Positions 35,040 through 45,144 are shown, counted from the stretch's first letter. The stretch: DNA of 64,000 nucleotides from Lachnospiraceae bacterium (GCA_009774175.1 VSNG01000004.1:114942-178941), one strand, 5' to 3'. Program-made: numbers and translations. The notes: a model not told the origin generated them from the letters alone.

Positions 35040-36782
35040 GTGGATACGAAGGTAAAAGAGAAGGGAAACGTGCCGGAACTGTACGCGGAGGAATTTCAGA
35101 AGCTTCGTGACGATGAAAAGATGTTCCGGCTGCTGTGCGAGACGTCAAACAGCGCATTTATTTATTATAGTTATAAGGAAGACCGGGTTAAAACGCTGGC
35201 TAACTGGGAACATTTTTTCCATTTCCCGGTTTCCGATATGAGGGATCTTTCCAGACTTTATGAGAGCGTGGAAGAACAGTATGAGATTCCGCTCAGGGAA
35301 GGTCTGTTTATAGAGAAGCAAAACAGGGAAAGACAGAGCTTTGAAATTCGGTTGAAGGACAGCCGCCTCTGCATAGAGGTGGAAGTGAATATCGTGTACA
35401 ACGCCGACGGGAAGCCGACGGATAAAATCATTCGGTTTAAGGACGTGACGAAGCTGAACGCCCAGAAGGATGAGCTTACCTACATGGCATATTACGATAT
35501 ACTGACAGGGCTTTATAACCGCAATTATTTTGTCAGGCTTTTGGGAGAATTTCTGCGCAACGCGGAAAAGGATAAATGCAAGGTGGCCGTCATGTTTATC
35601 GACTTTGACGATTTCCGCAGGGTCAATGACGGCATGGGCCTGATTGCAGGGGATGATCTGGTGCAGCTTTTCGGACAGTATCTGTCTGATCTTATGAGCG
35701 ATCATGTGGTGATTTCCCATTTCAGCACGGATATTTACTGCATCGCGATTTACGATCCATGCGGAGCCAGAAGCGTGGAAACCATTTATCAGGTAATTAA
35801 GAAGCGGCTGGAAAAGCCGTTTAAGCTGATGGACGGACAGGAGGTCACCATGACGGTGTCTGTTGGCGTGTCCGAGTATCCGGAAGCGGCCACCGGGGCG
35901 CTGGAGCTGATCAACTGTGCGGAAATCGTCATGTTTAAGGCCAAAAGCCGGGGAAAGGATAAGATCCAGTATTTTGAAGGCGCGATTCTGGAGGAATTTT
36001 TGCAGACAGTGACCATCCAGACAAAACTGAGAGAGGTTGTGTTTGAGCAGAATTTTACCATGCATTTTCAGCCACAGTATTATACCGGGGGTAAGAAGCT
36101 GCGCGGTGTGGAAGCGCTGATCCGCTGGAAGGATAACAAAGGGGATATGATAAGCCCCGCAGTCTTTATTCCCATCGCGGAGAAGAACGGCACCATTGTC
36201 CCCATCGGGAACTGGGTGATTGAGAAGAGTGTGCAGGATTATGTGGAGTGGCGCAGCAAATATCATTACCCGCTTATTTTATCCATCAATGTTTCGTCTG
36301 TTCAGTGTAAGCAGAAGGATTTTATTGACAGCCTTATGCAGATATTGGAAAAATATGACGTATCCCCGGGGGATATAGAGATAGAAATTACGGAGACGAT
36401 TCTGATAGAGGATTTTGATTACATAAGCAAGCGCCTGAGTGAACTGAGGGAAATCGGGGTTAAAATATCGCTGGATGATTTTGGCACAGGATTTTCTTCC
36501 CTGTCCTATTTGAAGGGGCTGCCTATTGATACGCTGAAAATTGATAAAACCTTTGTTGACACCCTGCTTACTGATGTAAATACGAAAATCATTACAGAGT
36601 CCATAGTACTGATGGTGAAGCGTCTGGGGTACGAGACAATAGCGGAGGGTGTGGAAACCGAGGCGCAGTTCGAGTATCTTAAAGGGCTTGGATGCGATAC
36701 TATTCAGGGTTATTATTTGGGCAGACCGATGCCGGCAGAGGAAATTGAAAATCTGTTGGCGGATTTGACGGCGAAGGTATGA
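35040..36782 (+). CDS. Cyclic-di-GMP phosphodiesterase (PAS-like, degenerate GGDEF, intact EAL)
   Basis: A GTG-started 580-residue cytoplasmic protein: a PAS-like sensor (about 25-140), a GGDEF domain (about 145-310) whose signature is replaced by FSTDIYC, so it cannot make cyclic-di-GMP and may only bind nucleotide, and an EAL domain (about 330-575). The EAL catalytic set is complete: EALIRW, the Asn in NVSS, EITE, DDFGTG, the Lys in KIDK, AEGVE and IQGYY. It should therefore degrade cyclic-di-GMP. There is no signal or membrane segment. It pairs functionally with the GGDEF protein at 40,983. Confidence 0.9.
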   Translation: MDTKVKEKGNVPELYAEEFQKLRDDEKMFRLLCETSNSAFIYYSYKEDRVKTLANWEHFFHFPVSDMRDLSRLYESVEEQYEIPLREGLFIEKQNRERQSFEIRLKDSRLCIEVEVNIVYNADGKPTDKIIRFKDVTKLNAQKDELTYMAYYDILTGLYNRNYFVRLLGEFLRNAEKDKCKVAVMFIDFDDFRRVNDGMGLIAGDDLVQLFGQYLSDLMSDHVVISHFSTDIYCIAIYDPCGARSVETIYQVIKKRLEKPFKLMDGQEVTMTVSVGVSEYPEAATGALELINCAEIVMFKAKSRGKDKIQYFEGAILEEFLQTVTIQTKLREVVFEQNFTMHFQPQYYTGGKKLRGVEALIRWKDNKGDMISPAVFIPIAEKNGTIVPIGNWVIEKSVQDYVEWRSKYHYPLILSINVSSVQCKQKDFIDSLMQILEKYDVSPGDIEIEITETILIEDFDYISKRLSELREIGVKISLDDFGTGFSSLSYLKGLPIDTLKIDKTFVDTLLTDVNTKIITESIVLMVKRLGYETIAEGVETEAQFEYLKGLGCDTIQGYYLGRPMPAEEIENLLADLTAKV

Positions 36783-36799
36783 TGAGGTAGACAGAAGTT

Positions 36800-38161
36800 A
36801 TGTTACTGGGCAGAACAACGGAACTGGGATATCTGAATAATTACTATGACCGGGACGGCAGTCAGATATTGATTGTCTACGGCCAGAAGCATATCGGGAA
36901 AACAGCGCTCGTAAAGGAGTTTATGAAGGATCGTCCGGGGTATTATTATCTGGCAAGAGCATGTTCGGAGAGGGAACAGGCCTACCAGTGGGGAAGGCAG
37001 CTTGCCCATGACGGTTATATTGTGGACAAATTTCCGTCCTTTCAGGATATTTTTCAAAAGATTGCCCATCGGGTTACCGGTAAGAAGGTTCTGGTAATTG
37101 ATGAGTTTCAGAACATTGTGCGGGCCAGCGATGCCTTTATGAAGGAGCTGGTAGCGTTTGTGCACAGCCAGTGGAACCGGGACGACGTGATGGTGATTCT
37201 TCTGAGCTCCTCCATCGGGTGGATTGAAAATAACATGATTACCCGTATCGGGGAGGCGGCCTATGAGCTTTCCGGGCTGCTGAAAATAAAGGAGATGCCG
37301 TTTGCTGATCTTGTGGCCCGTTTTCCTAACTTCCGCATCGAAGAATGCGTGGAGGCTTACGCCATTTTAGGGGGGATTCCCGGACTTTGGAACCAGTTTG
37401 ACGACAGACTTACGATTCAGCAGAATATCTGCCGCAATATTCTGGACTGCAACAGCTTCCTCTTCGAGGAAGGGGAGCGTATACTTACGGAACAGCTCAG
37501 GGAGCCGGGGGTTTACAATACCATTATGGCTTCTATCGCGGCGGGGGATCACAAACTGAACGACCTCTATCTTCACACGGAGTTTTCTCGTGCAAAGATC
37601 AGTGTGTATCTGAAAAACCTGATTGAGCTGGAACTGGTGGAGAAGGTTTTTTCCTATGACACGGCCGGAAAGGAAAATGTGCAGAAGGGAATCTATCGGA
37701 TCAGCCATCCTTTTGTGGATTTCTATTTTACTTATATGTATCCGCATCTGAGTGATTTGCAGCAGCTTTCGGTGGGAGAGTTTTATAATCATTATATTAT
37801 GAGGGACTTCAGGCGTTATGTATCGGGATGCTTTAAACAGGTATGCAGGCAGCATCTGGCGGCGCTTGGCGAAAGACACCGGCTTCCCATTGACTGCGGC
37901 ACCATAGGCGAGTGGATCGGTAAGGTGGGTTCTCTGGATATCATTGCCCAGGACGAGGAGGGCCGTACCCTGATCGGGCTGTGCAACTGGGAGAAGCCCA
38001 TGACCTATGAAGATTATGAGAATCTTCTTCTCTACGCGAAAAAGGCAAGGATCAGCGCTGACTATATTTATATGTATACGGCATTTCGGTTTGACGAGCG
38101 GCTGAATCTGGAGGCTAAAGTTAAGTCAAATCTGAAACTGGTACAGATTTCCGATCTGTAA
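36800..38161 (+). CDS. AAA+ ATPase with DUF234-type C-terminal domain
   Basis: A 453-residue protein of the archaeal-ATPase-like group. Walker A is GQKHIGKTAL at about residues 29-38 and Walker B VLVIDEFQNIV at about 95-105; a winged-helix part (about 235-290) comes before a nuclease-like DUF234 end (VGSLDIIAQDEEGRTLIGLCNWE, with the D and later E/K of a PD-(D/E)xK site). These proteins are widespread in gut Firmicutes; their task is unknown, perhaps DNA-directed. It starts 17 bases after the phosphodiesterase gene. Confidence 0.8.
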   Translation: MLLGRTTELGYLNNYYDRDGSQILIVYGQKHIGKTALVKEFMKDRPGYYYLARACSEREQAYQWGRQLAHDGYIVDKFPSFQDIFQKIAHRVTGKKVLVIDEFQNIVRASDAFMKELVAFVHSQWNRDDVMVILLSSSIGWIENNMITRIGEAAYELSGLLKIKEMPFADLVARFPNFRIEECVEAYAILGGIPGLWNQFDDRLTIQQNICRNILDCNSFLFEEGERILTEQLREPGVYNTIMASIAAGDHKLNDLYLHTEFSRAKISVYLKNLIELELVEKVFSYDTAGKENVQKGIYRISHPFVDFYFTYMYPHLSDLQQLSVGEFYNHYIMRDFRRYVSGCFKQVCRQHLAALGERHRLPIDCGTIGEWIGKVGSLDIIAQDEEGRTLIGLCNWEKPMTYEDYENLLLYAKKARISADYIYMYTAFRFDERLNLEAKVKSNLKLVQISDL

Positions 38162-38209
38162 AAGCGTGAGAGAGGCATTCTCTGTTATGTAAGCTAACGG
38201 GAAAAAAGT

Positions 38210-40246
38210 ATGGGAAAAAGTTTGTATATTGCGGAGAAGCCCAGCGTGGCAAAAGAATTCGCGAAGGCATTAAAATATAATATGAAAAACCGCGACGGCT
38301 ATATGGAATCTGATGAGGCGGTTGTGACGTGGTGTGTGGGCCATCTGGTGACCATGAGTTACCCGGAGGCCTATGATGAGAAATACAGAAGATGGTCTCT
38401 TGATACGATCCCCTTTATTCCGAAGGAATTTAAGTATGAGGTCATCGAAAGCGTAAAGAAACAGTTTCATATTGTGAGCGGCCTGTTAAACAGAGAGGAT
38501 GTGGAGACAATCTACGTCTGTACGGATTCCGGGCGGGAGGGCGAATATATTTACCGTCTGGTGGAACAGCAGGCAGGCGTGGAAGGAAAAAACAGGAGAC
38601 GGGTATGGATCGACTCCCAGACAGAGGAGGAGATTCTGCGGGGGATCCGTGAAGCCAAGGATCTTTCGGCTTACGACAATCTTTCCCACGCGGCCTACCT
38701 GCGGGCCAAGGAAGATTACCTGATGGGAATTAACTTTTCACGTGCGCTTACATTGAAATACAGTTATTCAATTAAAAATTACCTGAATGCGGACAAAGCG
38801 GTTGTTTCTGTAGGCCGGGTTATGACCTGTGTGCTCGGCATGGTAGTCAATCGTGAGAGGGAGATTCGGGAGTTTGTAAAAATCCCCTTTTACCGTATTC
38901 TCCTACAGGCGCAGATACAGGGACATGACTGCACGCTTGAATGGAAGGCGGTGGAGGGATCCAGATATTTTCAGTTCCCCGGACTTTATAAGGACAACGG
39001 TTTTCTGGAGGAAGCGGAGGCAGATAAATTTTTAGCTTATCTGCAGGAGGAACCGCAGGAACAGCCTGTTGTCGAGAAGCTGGAAAGAAAAAAGGAGACA
39101 AAGAATCCGCCCCTTTTGTACAATCTGGCGGAGCTGCAAAACGACTGCTCCAAACTTTTTAAAATCAGCCCGGATGAGACGTTAAGAATTGCCCAGGAAC
39201 TTTATGAGAAAAAACTGACCACATATCCCAGAACAGATGCCAGAGTCCTCTCCACGGCGGTGGCCAAAGAGATCGGTAAAAATATCAGAGGCTTACAGAA
39301 TTATCAGCCGGTGGCGGCTTATGCGCAGAGGATTCTTTCGGAGGAATGTTTTAAGGGAATCGCGAAGACCAGATATGTGAATGATAAACAGATCACAGAT
39401 CATTATGCAATCATTCCCACAGGACAGGGACTTGCCGCACTGAACAGCCTGCACCCCGCTTCCGCAAAGGTTTATGAGATCATAGCCAGACGGTTTTTAA
39501 GTATTTTTTATCCGGCGGCAGTCTTTCAAAAGATCACCCTGACCGCAAAATTGAGAGGTGAGACCTTTATTTCCGGGTTTAAGGTACAGGCGCAGCCGGG
39601 ATATCTGGAAGTTGCCCAAAATTCTTTTGCAAGAAAGCGGGCGGAGGAGTATACTGGAGAAGAGAGGAATGAGGAGGAGCAGACAGGCGCTTTGGCGGAT
39701 GCCGACTTTATGCAGGCGCTGGGGGCGTTGAAGAAGGGATCAGCTCTTGCAACAAAGGCTCTGGAAAAGAAGGAGGGGGAGACTTCCCCGCCCAAACGCT
39801 ATAATTCCGGCACCATGATCCTCACGATGGAAAACGCCGGGCAGTTTATCGAAGACGAGGAGCTGCGGGCACAGATTAAAGGAAGCGGTATCGGCACTTC
39901 CGCGACAAGAGCGGAGATCCTGAAAAAGCTGGTACATATTAAATACCTGAATTTAAATAAAAAGACGCAGATTATCACGCCGACACTTCTGGGAGAGATG
40001 ATTTACGAGGTAGTAGCGGGTTCCATAAAACCGCTTCTGGATCCCCGGCTGACGGCCAGCTGGGAAAAGGGACTGACGTTAGTTGCCTCGGGAGAGATCA
40101 CGGAAGAGGAGTATATGGGAAAGCTGGATGACTTTGTTACCAGAAGAACGAATACGGTAAAACAGATGTCAAATCAGAGCGCGCTTTATCACAGATTTCA
40201 ATATGCGTCGCAGTTTTATAAGGGAATAAAAAAGGAGAAGGGGTAA
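38210..40246 (+). CDS. topB: DNA topoisomerase III (type IA)
   Basis: Relaxes and decatenates DNA by single-strand passage. The 678-residue protein has an N-terminal TOPRIM domain (LYIAEKPSVAKEFAKAL, and CTDSGREGEYIYRLV with the acidic triad), the TOPO IA core, and the catalytic tyrosine at about residue 339 in LTTYPRTDARVLS. The GSGIGTSATRAEIL block and the C-terminal part follow, with no zinc fingers. It resembles chromosomal and mobile-element TopB of Firmicutes. The next gene begins six bases after its stop. Confidence 0.93.
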   Translation: MGKSLYIAEKPSVAKEFAKALKYNMKNRDGYMESDEAVVTWCVGHLVTMSYPEAYDEKYRRWSLDTIPFIPKEFKYEVIESVKKQFHIVSGLLNREDVETIYVCTDSGREGEYIYRLVEQQAGVEGKNRRRVWIDSQTEEEILRGIREAKDLSAYDNLSHAAYLRAKEDYLMGINFSRALTLKYSYSIKNYLNADKAVVSVGRVMTCVLGMVVNREREIREFVKIPFYRILLQAQIQGHDCTLEWKAVEGSRYFQFPGLYKDNGFLEEAEADKFLAYLQEEPQEQPVVEKLERKKETKNPPLLYNLAELQNDCSKLFKISPDETLRIAQELYEKKLTTYPRTDARVLSTAVAKEIGKNIRGLQNYQPVAAYAQRILSEECFKGIAKTRYVNDKQITDHYAIIPTGQGLAALNSLHPASAKVYEIIARRFLSIFYPAAVFQKITLTAKLRGETFISGFKVQAQPGYLEVAQNSFARKRAEEYTGEERNEEEQTGALADADFMQALGALKKGSALATKALEKKEGETSPPKRYNSGTMILTMENAGQFIEDEELRAQIKGSGIGTSATRAEILKKLVHIKYLNLNKKTQIITPTLLGEMIYEVVAGSIKPLLDPRLTASWEKGLTLVASGEITEEEYMGKLDDFVTRRTNTVKQMSNQSALYHRFQYASQFYKGIKKEKG

Positions 40247-40252
40247 AAGCAG

Positions 40253-40930
40253 ATGAGTGGATTACAGAATGCGGCGATTGCAGCTCTCTATACGCTGGAG
40301 GAGACAATCGCAGAGGAATTGTTTGAAGGGCTTACCTATCCGTGGGAAGCGCTTCCGAAAATTAAGGACTTTATTATTGCACTTGGTGAAAAACTTCCCG
40401 AAGATAAATTTGAGAGAAGGGAAGGAAACATCTGGATTGCCAGAAGCGCGAAAGTATTTCCAAGCGCTTATATCGGCGGACCGGCCATTATTGACGAAGA
40501 GGCGGAAATCCGGCACTGCGCCTTTATCAGGGGCAGTGCAATCGTGGGAAAAGGAGCGGTTGTGGGAAATTCCACCGAACTTAAAAATGTGGTTCTTTTT
40601 AACAAGGTGCAGGTACCCCATTACAATTATGTGGGAGACAGTATTCTCGGATACAGGGCGCACATGGGAGCCGGTTCTATTACCTCCAACGTGAAGAGCG
40701 ATAAGACTCTTGTTGTGGTGAAGGCCGGTGAGGAAGTCTGCGAGACCGGGCTGAAAAAATTTGGCGCCATGCTGGGGGATCATGTGGAAGTGGGATGTAA
40801 TTCCGTTTTAAATCCCGGCACAGTGATCGGCAAAAATTCAAATATTTATCCCACATCCATGGTGCGGGGACTGATCCCGGCAGACAGTATCTATAAACGG
40901 CAGGGCGAGATAGCAGTTAAACGTCAGTAA
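40253..40930 (+). CDS. Left-handed beta-helix protein, GlmU C-terminal-like
   Basis: A 225-residue hexapeptide-repeat protein. After about 60 helical residues come the repeats (ARSAKVFPSAYIGGPAIID, AEIRHCAFIRGSAIVGKGAVVG, NSVLNPGTVIGKNSN). These match the acyltransferase half of UDP-GlcNAc pyrophosphorylase GlmU and its stand-alone relatives, without the nucleotidyltransferase domain. It could transfer an acetyl group to a sugar phosphate; the substrate is unproven. Confidence 0.78.
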   Translation: MSGLQNAAIAALYTLEETIAEELFEGLTYPWEALPKIKDFIIALGEKLPEDKFERREGNIWIARSAKVFPSAYIGGPAIIDEEAEIRHCAFIRGSAIVGKGAVVGNSTELKNVVLFNKVQVPHYNYVGDSILGYRAHMGAGSITSNVKSDKTLVVVKAGEEVCETGLKKFGAMLGDHVEVGCNSVLNPGTVIGKNSNIYPTSMVRGLIPADSIYKRQGEIAVKRQ

Positions 40931-40982
40931 AATTCAGAAAGACGATAAAATAACCAGAGAAAAGTGTGGTGGGGATGGGCGT

Positions 40983-43181
40983 ATGGCGACTGAATTGAAT
41001 ATGGAAAACTTGAGTTCCATGATTGATAATGTGATAGCCGGAATCTGCTTCTTTGAGTATGAAAACGGAGAAATGACTCCTGTTTTCATTAACGAGGGAT
41101 TTTTCCGTATGCTTGGCTATAACCGAGTACAGGGGATGAAATACCTTGAAAAGGTTGAACGAAGCATTATCCCGGAGGATATTCCGACTTACAAGCAGGC
41201 CATAAGGGATGTGCTTAAGGATGATGGCGTGGTGAATACGGAATTTCGTACCGTAACGGGAAGCGGCGGACTGCGCTGGCTGCATGTGCGGGGGAATCTG
41301 TATGCCAGAGAAGGAAAGAAATACACCATCGTCACGATCATCGAAGATGTGACCGAGCGAAAGAATGTGGAAGAGGAGCTGCAAAGACAGGCGGAGCGTC
41401 TTCACATTTTGTCAGAGGCCGAAGGCGAGAAAATTATTGATTATAATGCCAGAACGGACGTTATGATTATTCGTTATAACGATGAATATGGTATGGCAAA
41501 AGACGAGATACACAGCAGATATATGGCGCGCTTTGATTCCTCGTCGATTTTCAAGGAGGATGTGGCTTATTATAAGGCGGTACTGGAGAGCCTGCTTAAG
41601 TCTCCAAAGCACGATACCATCGAATTCAGAATCAGGCGATTTGACGATGATTTTACATGGTATCAGGCCAATCTGACTTCCCTTTTGGGCGCAGAAGGCT
41701 ATGTGACCCGTATCGTGGGCCGTATGATCAATATCAATGACAAGAAACTCAGGGAGATGGAGCTTTTGCTTCGGGCGGAGAAGGATGCGCTGACGGGTAT
41801 ATATAATCAGGGCGCAACGGAACAGCTCATACACAATGCCATAGAAGACAGCAGTGAAAATACGCTGAGCGCGCTGATACTCATTGATCTTGATAATTTC
41901 AAGGAGGCCAACGATCTTCTGGGGCATGCAAACGGCGACCAGTTATTGGAGAAGACGGCCGAAATGTTGAAGGATATGTTTAAGGGCGGCGATGTGATCG
42001 GCCGCATCGGCGGTGATGAGTTTCTGGTATATATGAGAAACCTGACCACAATCTCGGACGCGGATGAGATGGCCGGAAACATTGTAAAGGCGGTAAATTA
42101 TGAGCTTGAGTTTGAGGGAGAGCCGATTCATGTAACCTGCAGCGTGGGCGTTGCTGTTTATCCCTATCACGGCAAAACATACGAAGAGCTTTTTGAGAAA
42201 GCGGACAGGGCCGTGTACACGGTTAAGGCAAACGGTAAGGATGGATACCGCGTGTATCATGCCGCAAGCACAACGGTTTATCATGCCAACAGAAAAGTCG
42301 GCTATGATATGACAAAGACGCTGGACTATGATAGAAACATTGAGGATCAGGTAATGCAGATTCTCTTTGAAGATAAGGTGCTTGAATCCGCGCTGCGTTC
42401 TTCCATAGAGCTTATGACGGCGAAATATCATTTCCACAGAGGATATATCTGCGGCAATGATTCCCTGCCGATCTCGCGTAATATCCAGTTTACCGTGAAG
42501 CAGTATGCCACGGGAAAGGAAGCGGATGAACATTACGAGTTAAAGCGGGTTGTCAATGAGATTCTTTATGCTTCTTTCCCCGGTGTGACGATGATTCACG
42601 ACTATGATCTGACGGCGGAAGAAATGCACGAATATTTTCAGGCGGAGGGCATTAAGAGTATGCTGTATTATCCGCTTACATCCAAGGGTGAATTTCAGGG
42701 CGCCATTGTTTTTGAGAACCATGAGGACGTTCAGATGGAGCTGTCAAAAAGCGAAATGGCTGAGGTTCGTTCCCTGTTCCGGCTGATGGAGGCGAATATT
42801 CTGCAAATTGGCCTGATGGACAGAATGCAGAATTTTGTGGCGCAGATTGCGGTCTTTGATAATATGGACAGCTTTGTTTATGTGGTGAATCCTGATAATT
42901 ACGAAATCACCTTCATCAATAGAAAAGTAGTGGTGGAATCTCCCAATGTGAAAATTGGGGACGTCTGTTATAAGGCATTGCAGAACAAGGATACGCCCTG
43001 CGAAAACTGTATTCTGCGTAATCTTGACAAGAATGATTCCCATTGCCGATGCACGGAGGAAATCTTCAATTATTCCCTCCGAAGCTGGACCAGGTGCAGT
43101 GCAAGCTGGCTGGAGTGCAGGGAGGAGAACGGACTTGCGCTGTTAAACAGCTTTGATATATCGGAGTACTTTATGGGATAA
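40983..43181 (+). CDS. PAS-PAS-GGDEF diguanylate cyclase with C-terminal sensor region
   Basis: A 732-residue cytoplasmic protein. Two PAS-like sensors (about 10-125 and 150-260) lead into a GGDEF domain (about 270-435) with intact signature RIGGDEFLVYM, so it should make cyclic-di-GMP. The remaining 300 residues hold a GAF-like region and a further PAS-like region containing CYKALQNKDTPCENC, a cysteine cluster that could bind metal or sense redox. It has the active cyclase that the phosphodiesterase at 35,040 lacks. Confidence 0.88.
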   Translation: MATELNMENLSSMIDNVIAGICFFEYENGEMTPVFINEGFFRMLGYNRVQGMKYLEKVERSIIPEDIPTYKQAIRDVLKDDGVVNTEFRTVTGSGGLRWLHVRGNLYAREGKKYTIVTIIEDVTERKNVEEELQRQAERLHILSEAEGEKIIDYNARTDVMIIRYNDEYGMAKDEIHSRYMARFDSSSIFKEDVAYYKAVLESLLKSPKHDTIEFRIRRFDDDFTWYQANLTSLLGAEGYVTRIVGRMININDKKLREMELLLRAEKDALTGIYNQGATEQLIHNAIEDSSENTLSALILIDLDNFKEANDLLGHANGDQLLEKTAEMLKDMFKGGDVIGRIGGDEFLVYMRNLTTISDADEMAGNIVKAVNYELEFEGEPIHVTCSVGVAVYPYHGKTYEELFEKADRAVYTVKANGKDGYRVYHAASTTVYHANRKVGYDMTKTLDYDRNIEDQVMQILFEDKVLESALRSSIELMTAKYHFHRGYICGNDSLPISRNIQFTVKQYATGKEADEHYELKRVVNEILYASFPGVTMIHDYDLTAEEMHEYFQAEGIKSMLYYPLTSKGEFQGAIVFENHEDVQMELSKSEMAEVRSLFRLMEANILQIGLMDRMQNFVAQIAVFDNMDSFVYVVNPDNYEITFINRKVVVESPNVKIGDVCYKALQNKDTPCENCILRNLDKNDSHCRCTEEIFNYSLRSWTRCSASWLECREENGLALLNSFDISEYFMG

Positions 43182-43335
43182 CAGTTTAGACAGAACAAAG
43201 CTGCAGTTTTGCGAATAGGTGCGGCTGAACTGTTACGAAAATGGAAAACATGGGAAAAAATTCACAAACATCTGGATTTTTTCCCTCCGATATGAGACAA
43301 TGAGACTGGCGGTTATGACAGGCGTTTTGGCCTGT
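43180..43335 (+). promoter_or_regulatory. Structured leader before the Fe-S scaffold gene
   Basis: The 192-base gap holds AACAGTTTAG (43180-43189) pairing with CTGAACTGTT (43225-43234) over a 35-base loop, and ACAGGC/GCCTGT (43318-43335) near the next gene. No T-runs follow, so a simple terminator is unlikely; an RNA leader is possible but matches no riboswitch I know. Confidence 0.4.
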
Positions 43336-43373
43336 TATCAAATAATTAATACATAATCGAAAGGAGTTATCAC

Positions 43374-44066
43374 ATGATCTATTCAAAAGAAGTTGAAGAA
43401 ATGTGTACAGTGGCACAGGGCGTTCATCATGGCTGTGCTCCTATCCCCGAGGAAGCAAAGTGGGTGCAGGCGAAGGAAGTAAAGGATATTTCCGGTCTGA
43501 CACACGGCGTAGGCTGGTGCGCTCCTCAGCAGGGGGCATGTAAGCTGACCCTGAACGTGAAGGAGGGTATTATTCAGGAAGCGCTCGTGGAGACCATCGG
43601 ATGTTCCGGTATGACTCACTCCGCAGCCATGGCTTCCGAGATTTTGCCGGGTCTTACGGTTATGGAAGCACTGAACACGGATCTGGTGTGCGATGCGATT
43701 AACACGGCAATGAGAGAGCTGTTCTTACAGATTGTATATGGACGTACACAGTCTGCATTCTCCGAGGATGGACTTCCGGTAGGCGCAGGTCTTGAGGATC
43801 TTGGTAAGGGCTTAAGAAGCCAGGTTGGTACGATGTACGGTACGCTTAAGAAAGGGCCCCGTTATCTGGAGATGGCGGAGGGTTATGTGACCGGCATCGC
43901 GCTTGATGCGAATGACGAGATCATCGGTTACAAGTTTGTAAGTCTTGGCAAGATGACCGACTTTATCAAGAAGGGCGACGACCCCAATACAGCATATGAG
44001 AAGGCTTGCGGTCAGTATGGCCGTGTGGACGATGCTGTGAAGATTATTGATCCCAGATGCGAATAG
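43374..44066 (+). CDS. NifU-like iron-sulfur cluster scaffold protein
   Basis: A 230-residue protein similar to IscU/NifU scaffolds, with possible cluster cysteines in GWCAPQQGACKLTL, VETIGCSGMTHS and DLVCDAIN. These lie at positions corresponding to the scaffold fold although spacing differs from classic IscU. AAAGGAG precedes the ATG. It is always found beside the GGGtGRT protein gene in clostridia, and here that gene follows 67 bp downstream. Assembly or storage of Fe-S clusters in an anaerobe-specific setting is the best reading. Confidence 0.8.
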   Translation: MIYSKEVEEMCTVAQGVHHGCAPIPEEAKWVQAKEVKDISGLTHGVGWCAPQQGACKLTLNVKEGIIQEALVETIGCSGMTHSAAMASEILPGLTVMEALNTDLVCDAINTAMRELFLQIVYGRTQSAFSEDGLPVGAGLEDLGKGLRSQVGTMYGTLKKGPRYLEMAEGYVTGIALDANDEIIGYKFVSLGKMTDFIKKGDDPNTAYEKACGQYGRVDDAVKIIDPRCE

Positions 44067-44133
44067 GCTGCAACAGTTCAGCCAGAACAATAGTTAAAAG
44101 GGAGCTATACAAAAATCAGGAGGAGAAGATAAG

Positions 44134-45144
44134 ATGGCTTTATTTGAATCATATGAAAGAAGAATTGATAAAATCAATTCCGTATTGAGCAGCTATGGCA
44201 TTTCTTCTATCGAAGAAGCTGAGAAAATCACAAAAGACGCCGGCCTGGATGTATATGAGCAGGTGAAGAAGATCCAGCCTATTTGTTTTGAGAACGCATG
44301 CTGGGCATATACCGTAGGCGCGGCTATCGCAATCAAGAAGGACTGCAAGAAGGCGGCTGACGCTGCTGCAGCGATTGGTGAGGGCCTGCAGGCATTCTGT
44401 ATTCCCGGCTCCGTGGCCGATACTCGTAAGGTTGGCCTTGGTCATGGTAATCTTGGCAAGATGCTCCTTGAAGAGGAGACGGACTGCTTTGCATTTCTGG
44501 CAGGTCATGAGTCCTTTGCGGCGGCTGAGGGTGCAATCGGTATTGCGGAGAAGGCAAACAAGGTACGTCAGAAACCTCTTCGCGTTATCCTGAATGGTCT
44601 TGGAAAAGACGCGGCTAAGATCATTTCCAGAATCAACGGCTTTACCTTTGTAGAGACCGAGTACGATCCTTATACCAACGAAGTGAAGGAAGTAAGCAGA
44701 ACGCCTTATTCCGAGGGCCTTCGTTCCAAAGTAAACTGCTACGGCGCTAACTCCGTTCCCGAGGGAGTGGCAATCATGTGGAAAGAGAACGTGGATGTAT
44801 CCATTACCGGTAACTCCACGAACCCCACAAGATTCCAGCATCCTGTGGCTGGTACATACAAGAAGGAGAGAACAGAGGCAGGCAAGAAGTACTTCTCCGT
44901 TGCATCCGGCGGCGGCACGGGCCGTACCCTGCATCCCGATAATATGGCTGCGGGCCCTGCGTCCTATGGTTTCACAGATACGCTTGGCCGTATGCACTCT
45001 GACGCGCAGTTTGCAGGTTCTTCCTCCGTTCCGGCGCATGTGGAAATGATGGGTCTGATCGGTATGGGTAACAACCCGATGGTAGGCGCTACCGTGGCTG
45101 TTGCGGTTTCGATCGAGGAAGCGGCGAAGGCAGGCAAGTTCTAA
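44134..45144 (+). CDS. GGGtGRT protein (partner of Fe-S scaffold)
   Basis: A 336-residue conserved protein named for the motif GGGTGRTLHPDNMAAGPAS, present at about residue 265-285. It has few membrane-like parts and conserved cysteines (KIQPICFENACW, NCYGANS). CAGGAGGAG precedes the ATG. It is known only as a companion of the scaffold upstream; its biochemical role is undefined. This is the last clear host gene before the integrated element. Confidence 0.88.
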   Translation: MALFESYERRIDKINSVLSSYGISSIEEAEKITKDAGLDVYEQVKKIQPICFENACWAYTVGAAIAIKKDCKKAADAAAAIGEGLQAFCIPGSVADTRKVGLGHGNLGKMLLEEETDCFAFLAGHESFAAAEGAIGIAEKANKVRQKPLRVILNGLGKDAAKIISRINGFTFVETEYDPYTNEVKEVSRTPYSEGLRSKVNCYGANSVPEGVAIMWKENVDVSITGNSTNPTRFQHPVAGTYKKERTEAGKKYFSVASGGGTGRTLHPDNMAAGPASYGFTDTLGRMHSDAQFAGSSSVPAHVEMMGLIGMGNNPMVGATVAVAVSIEEAAKAGKF

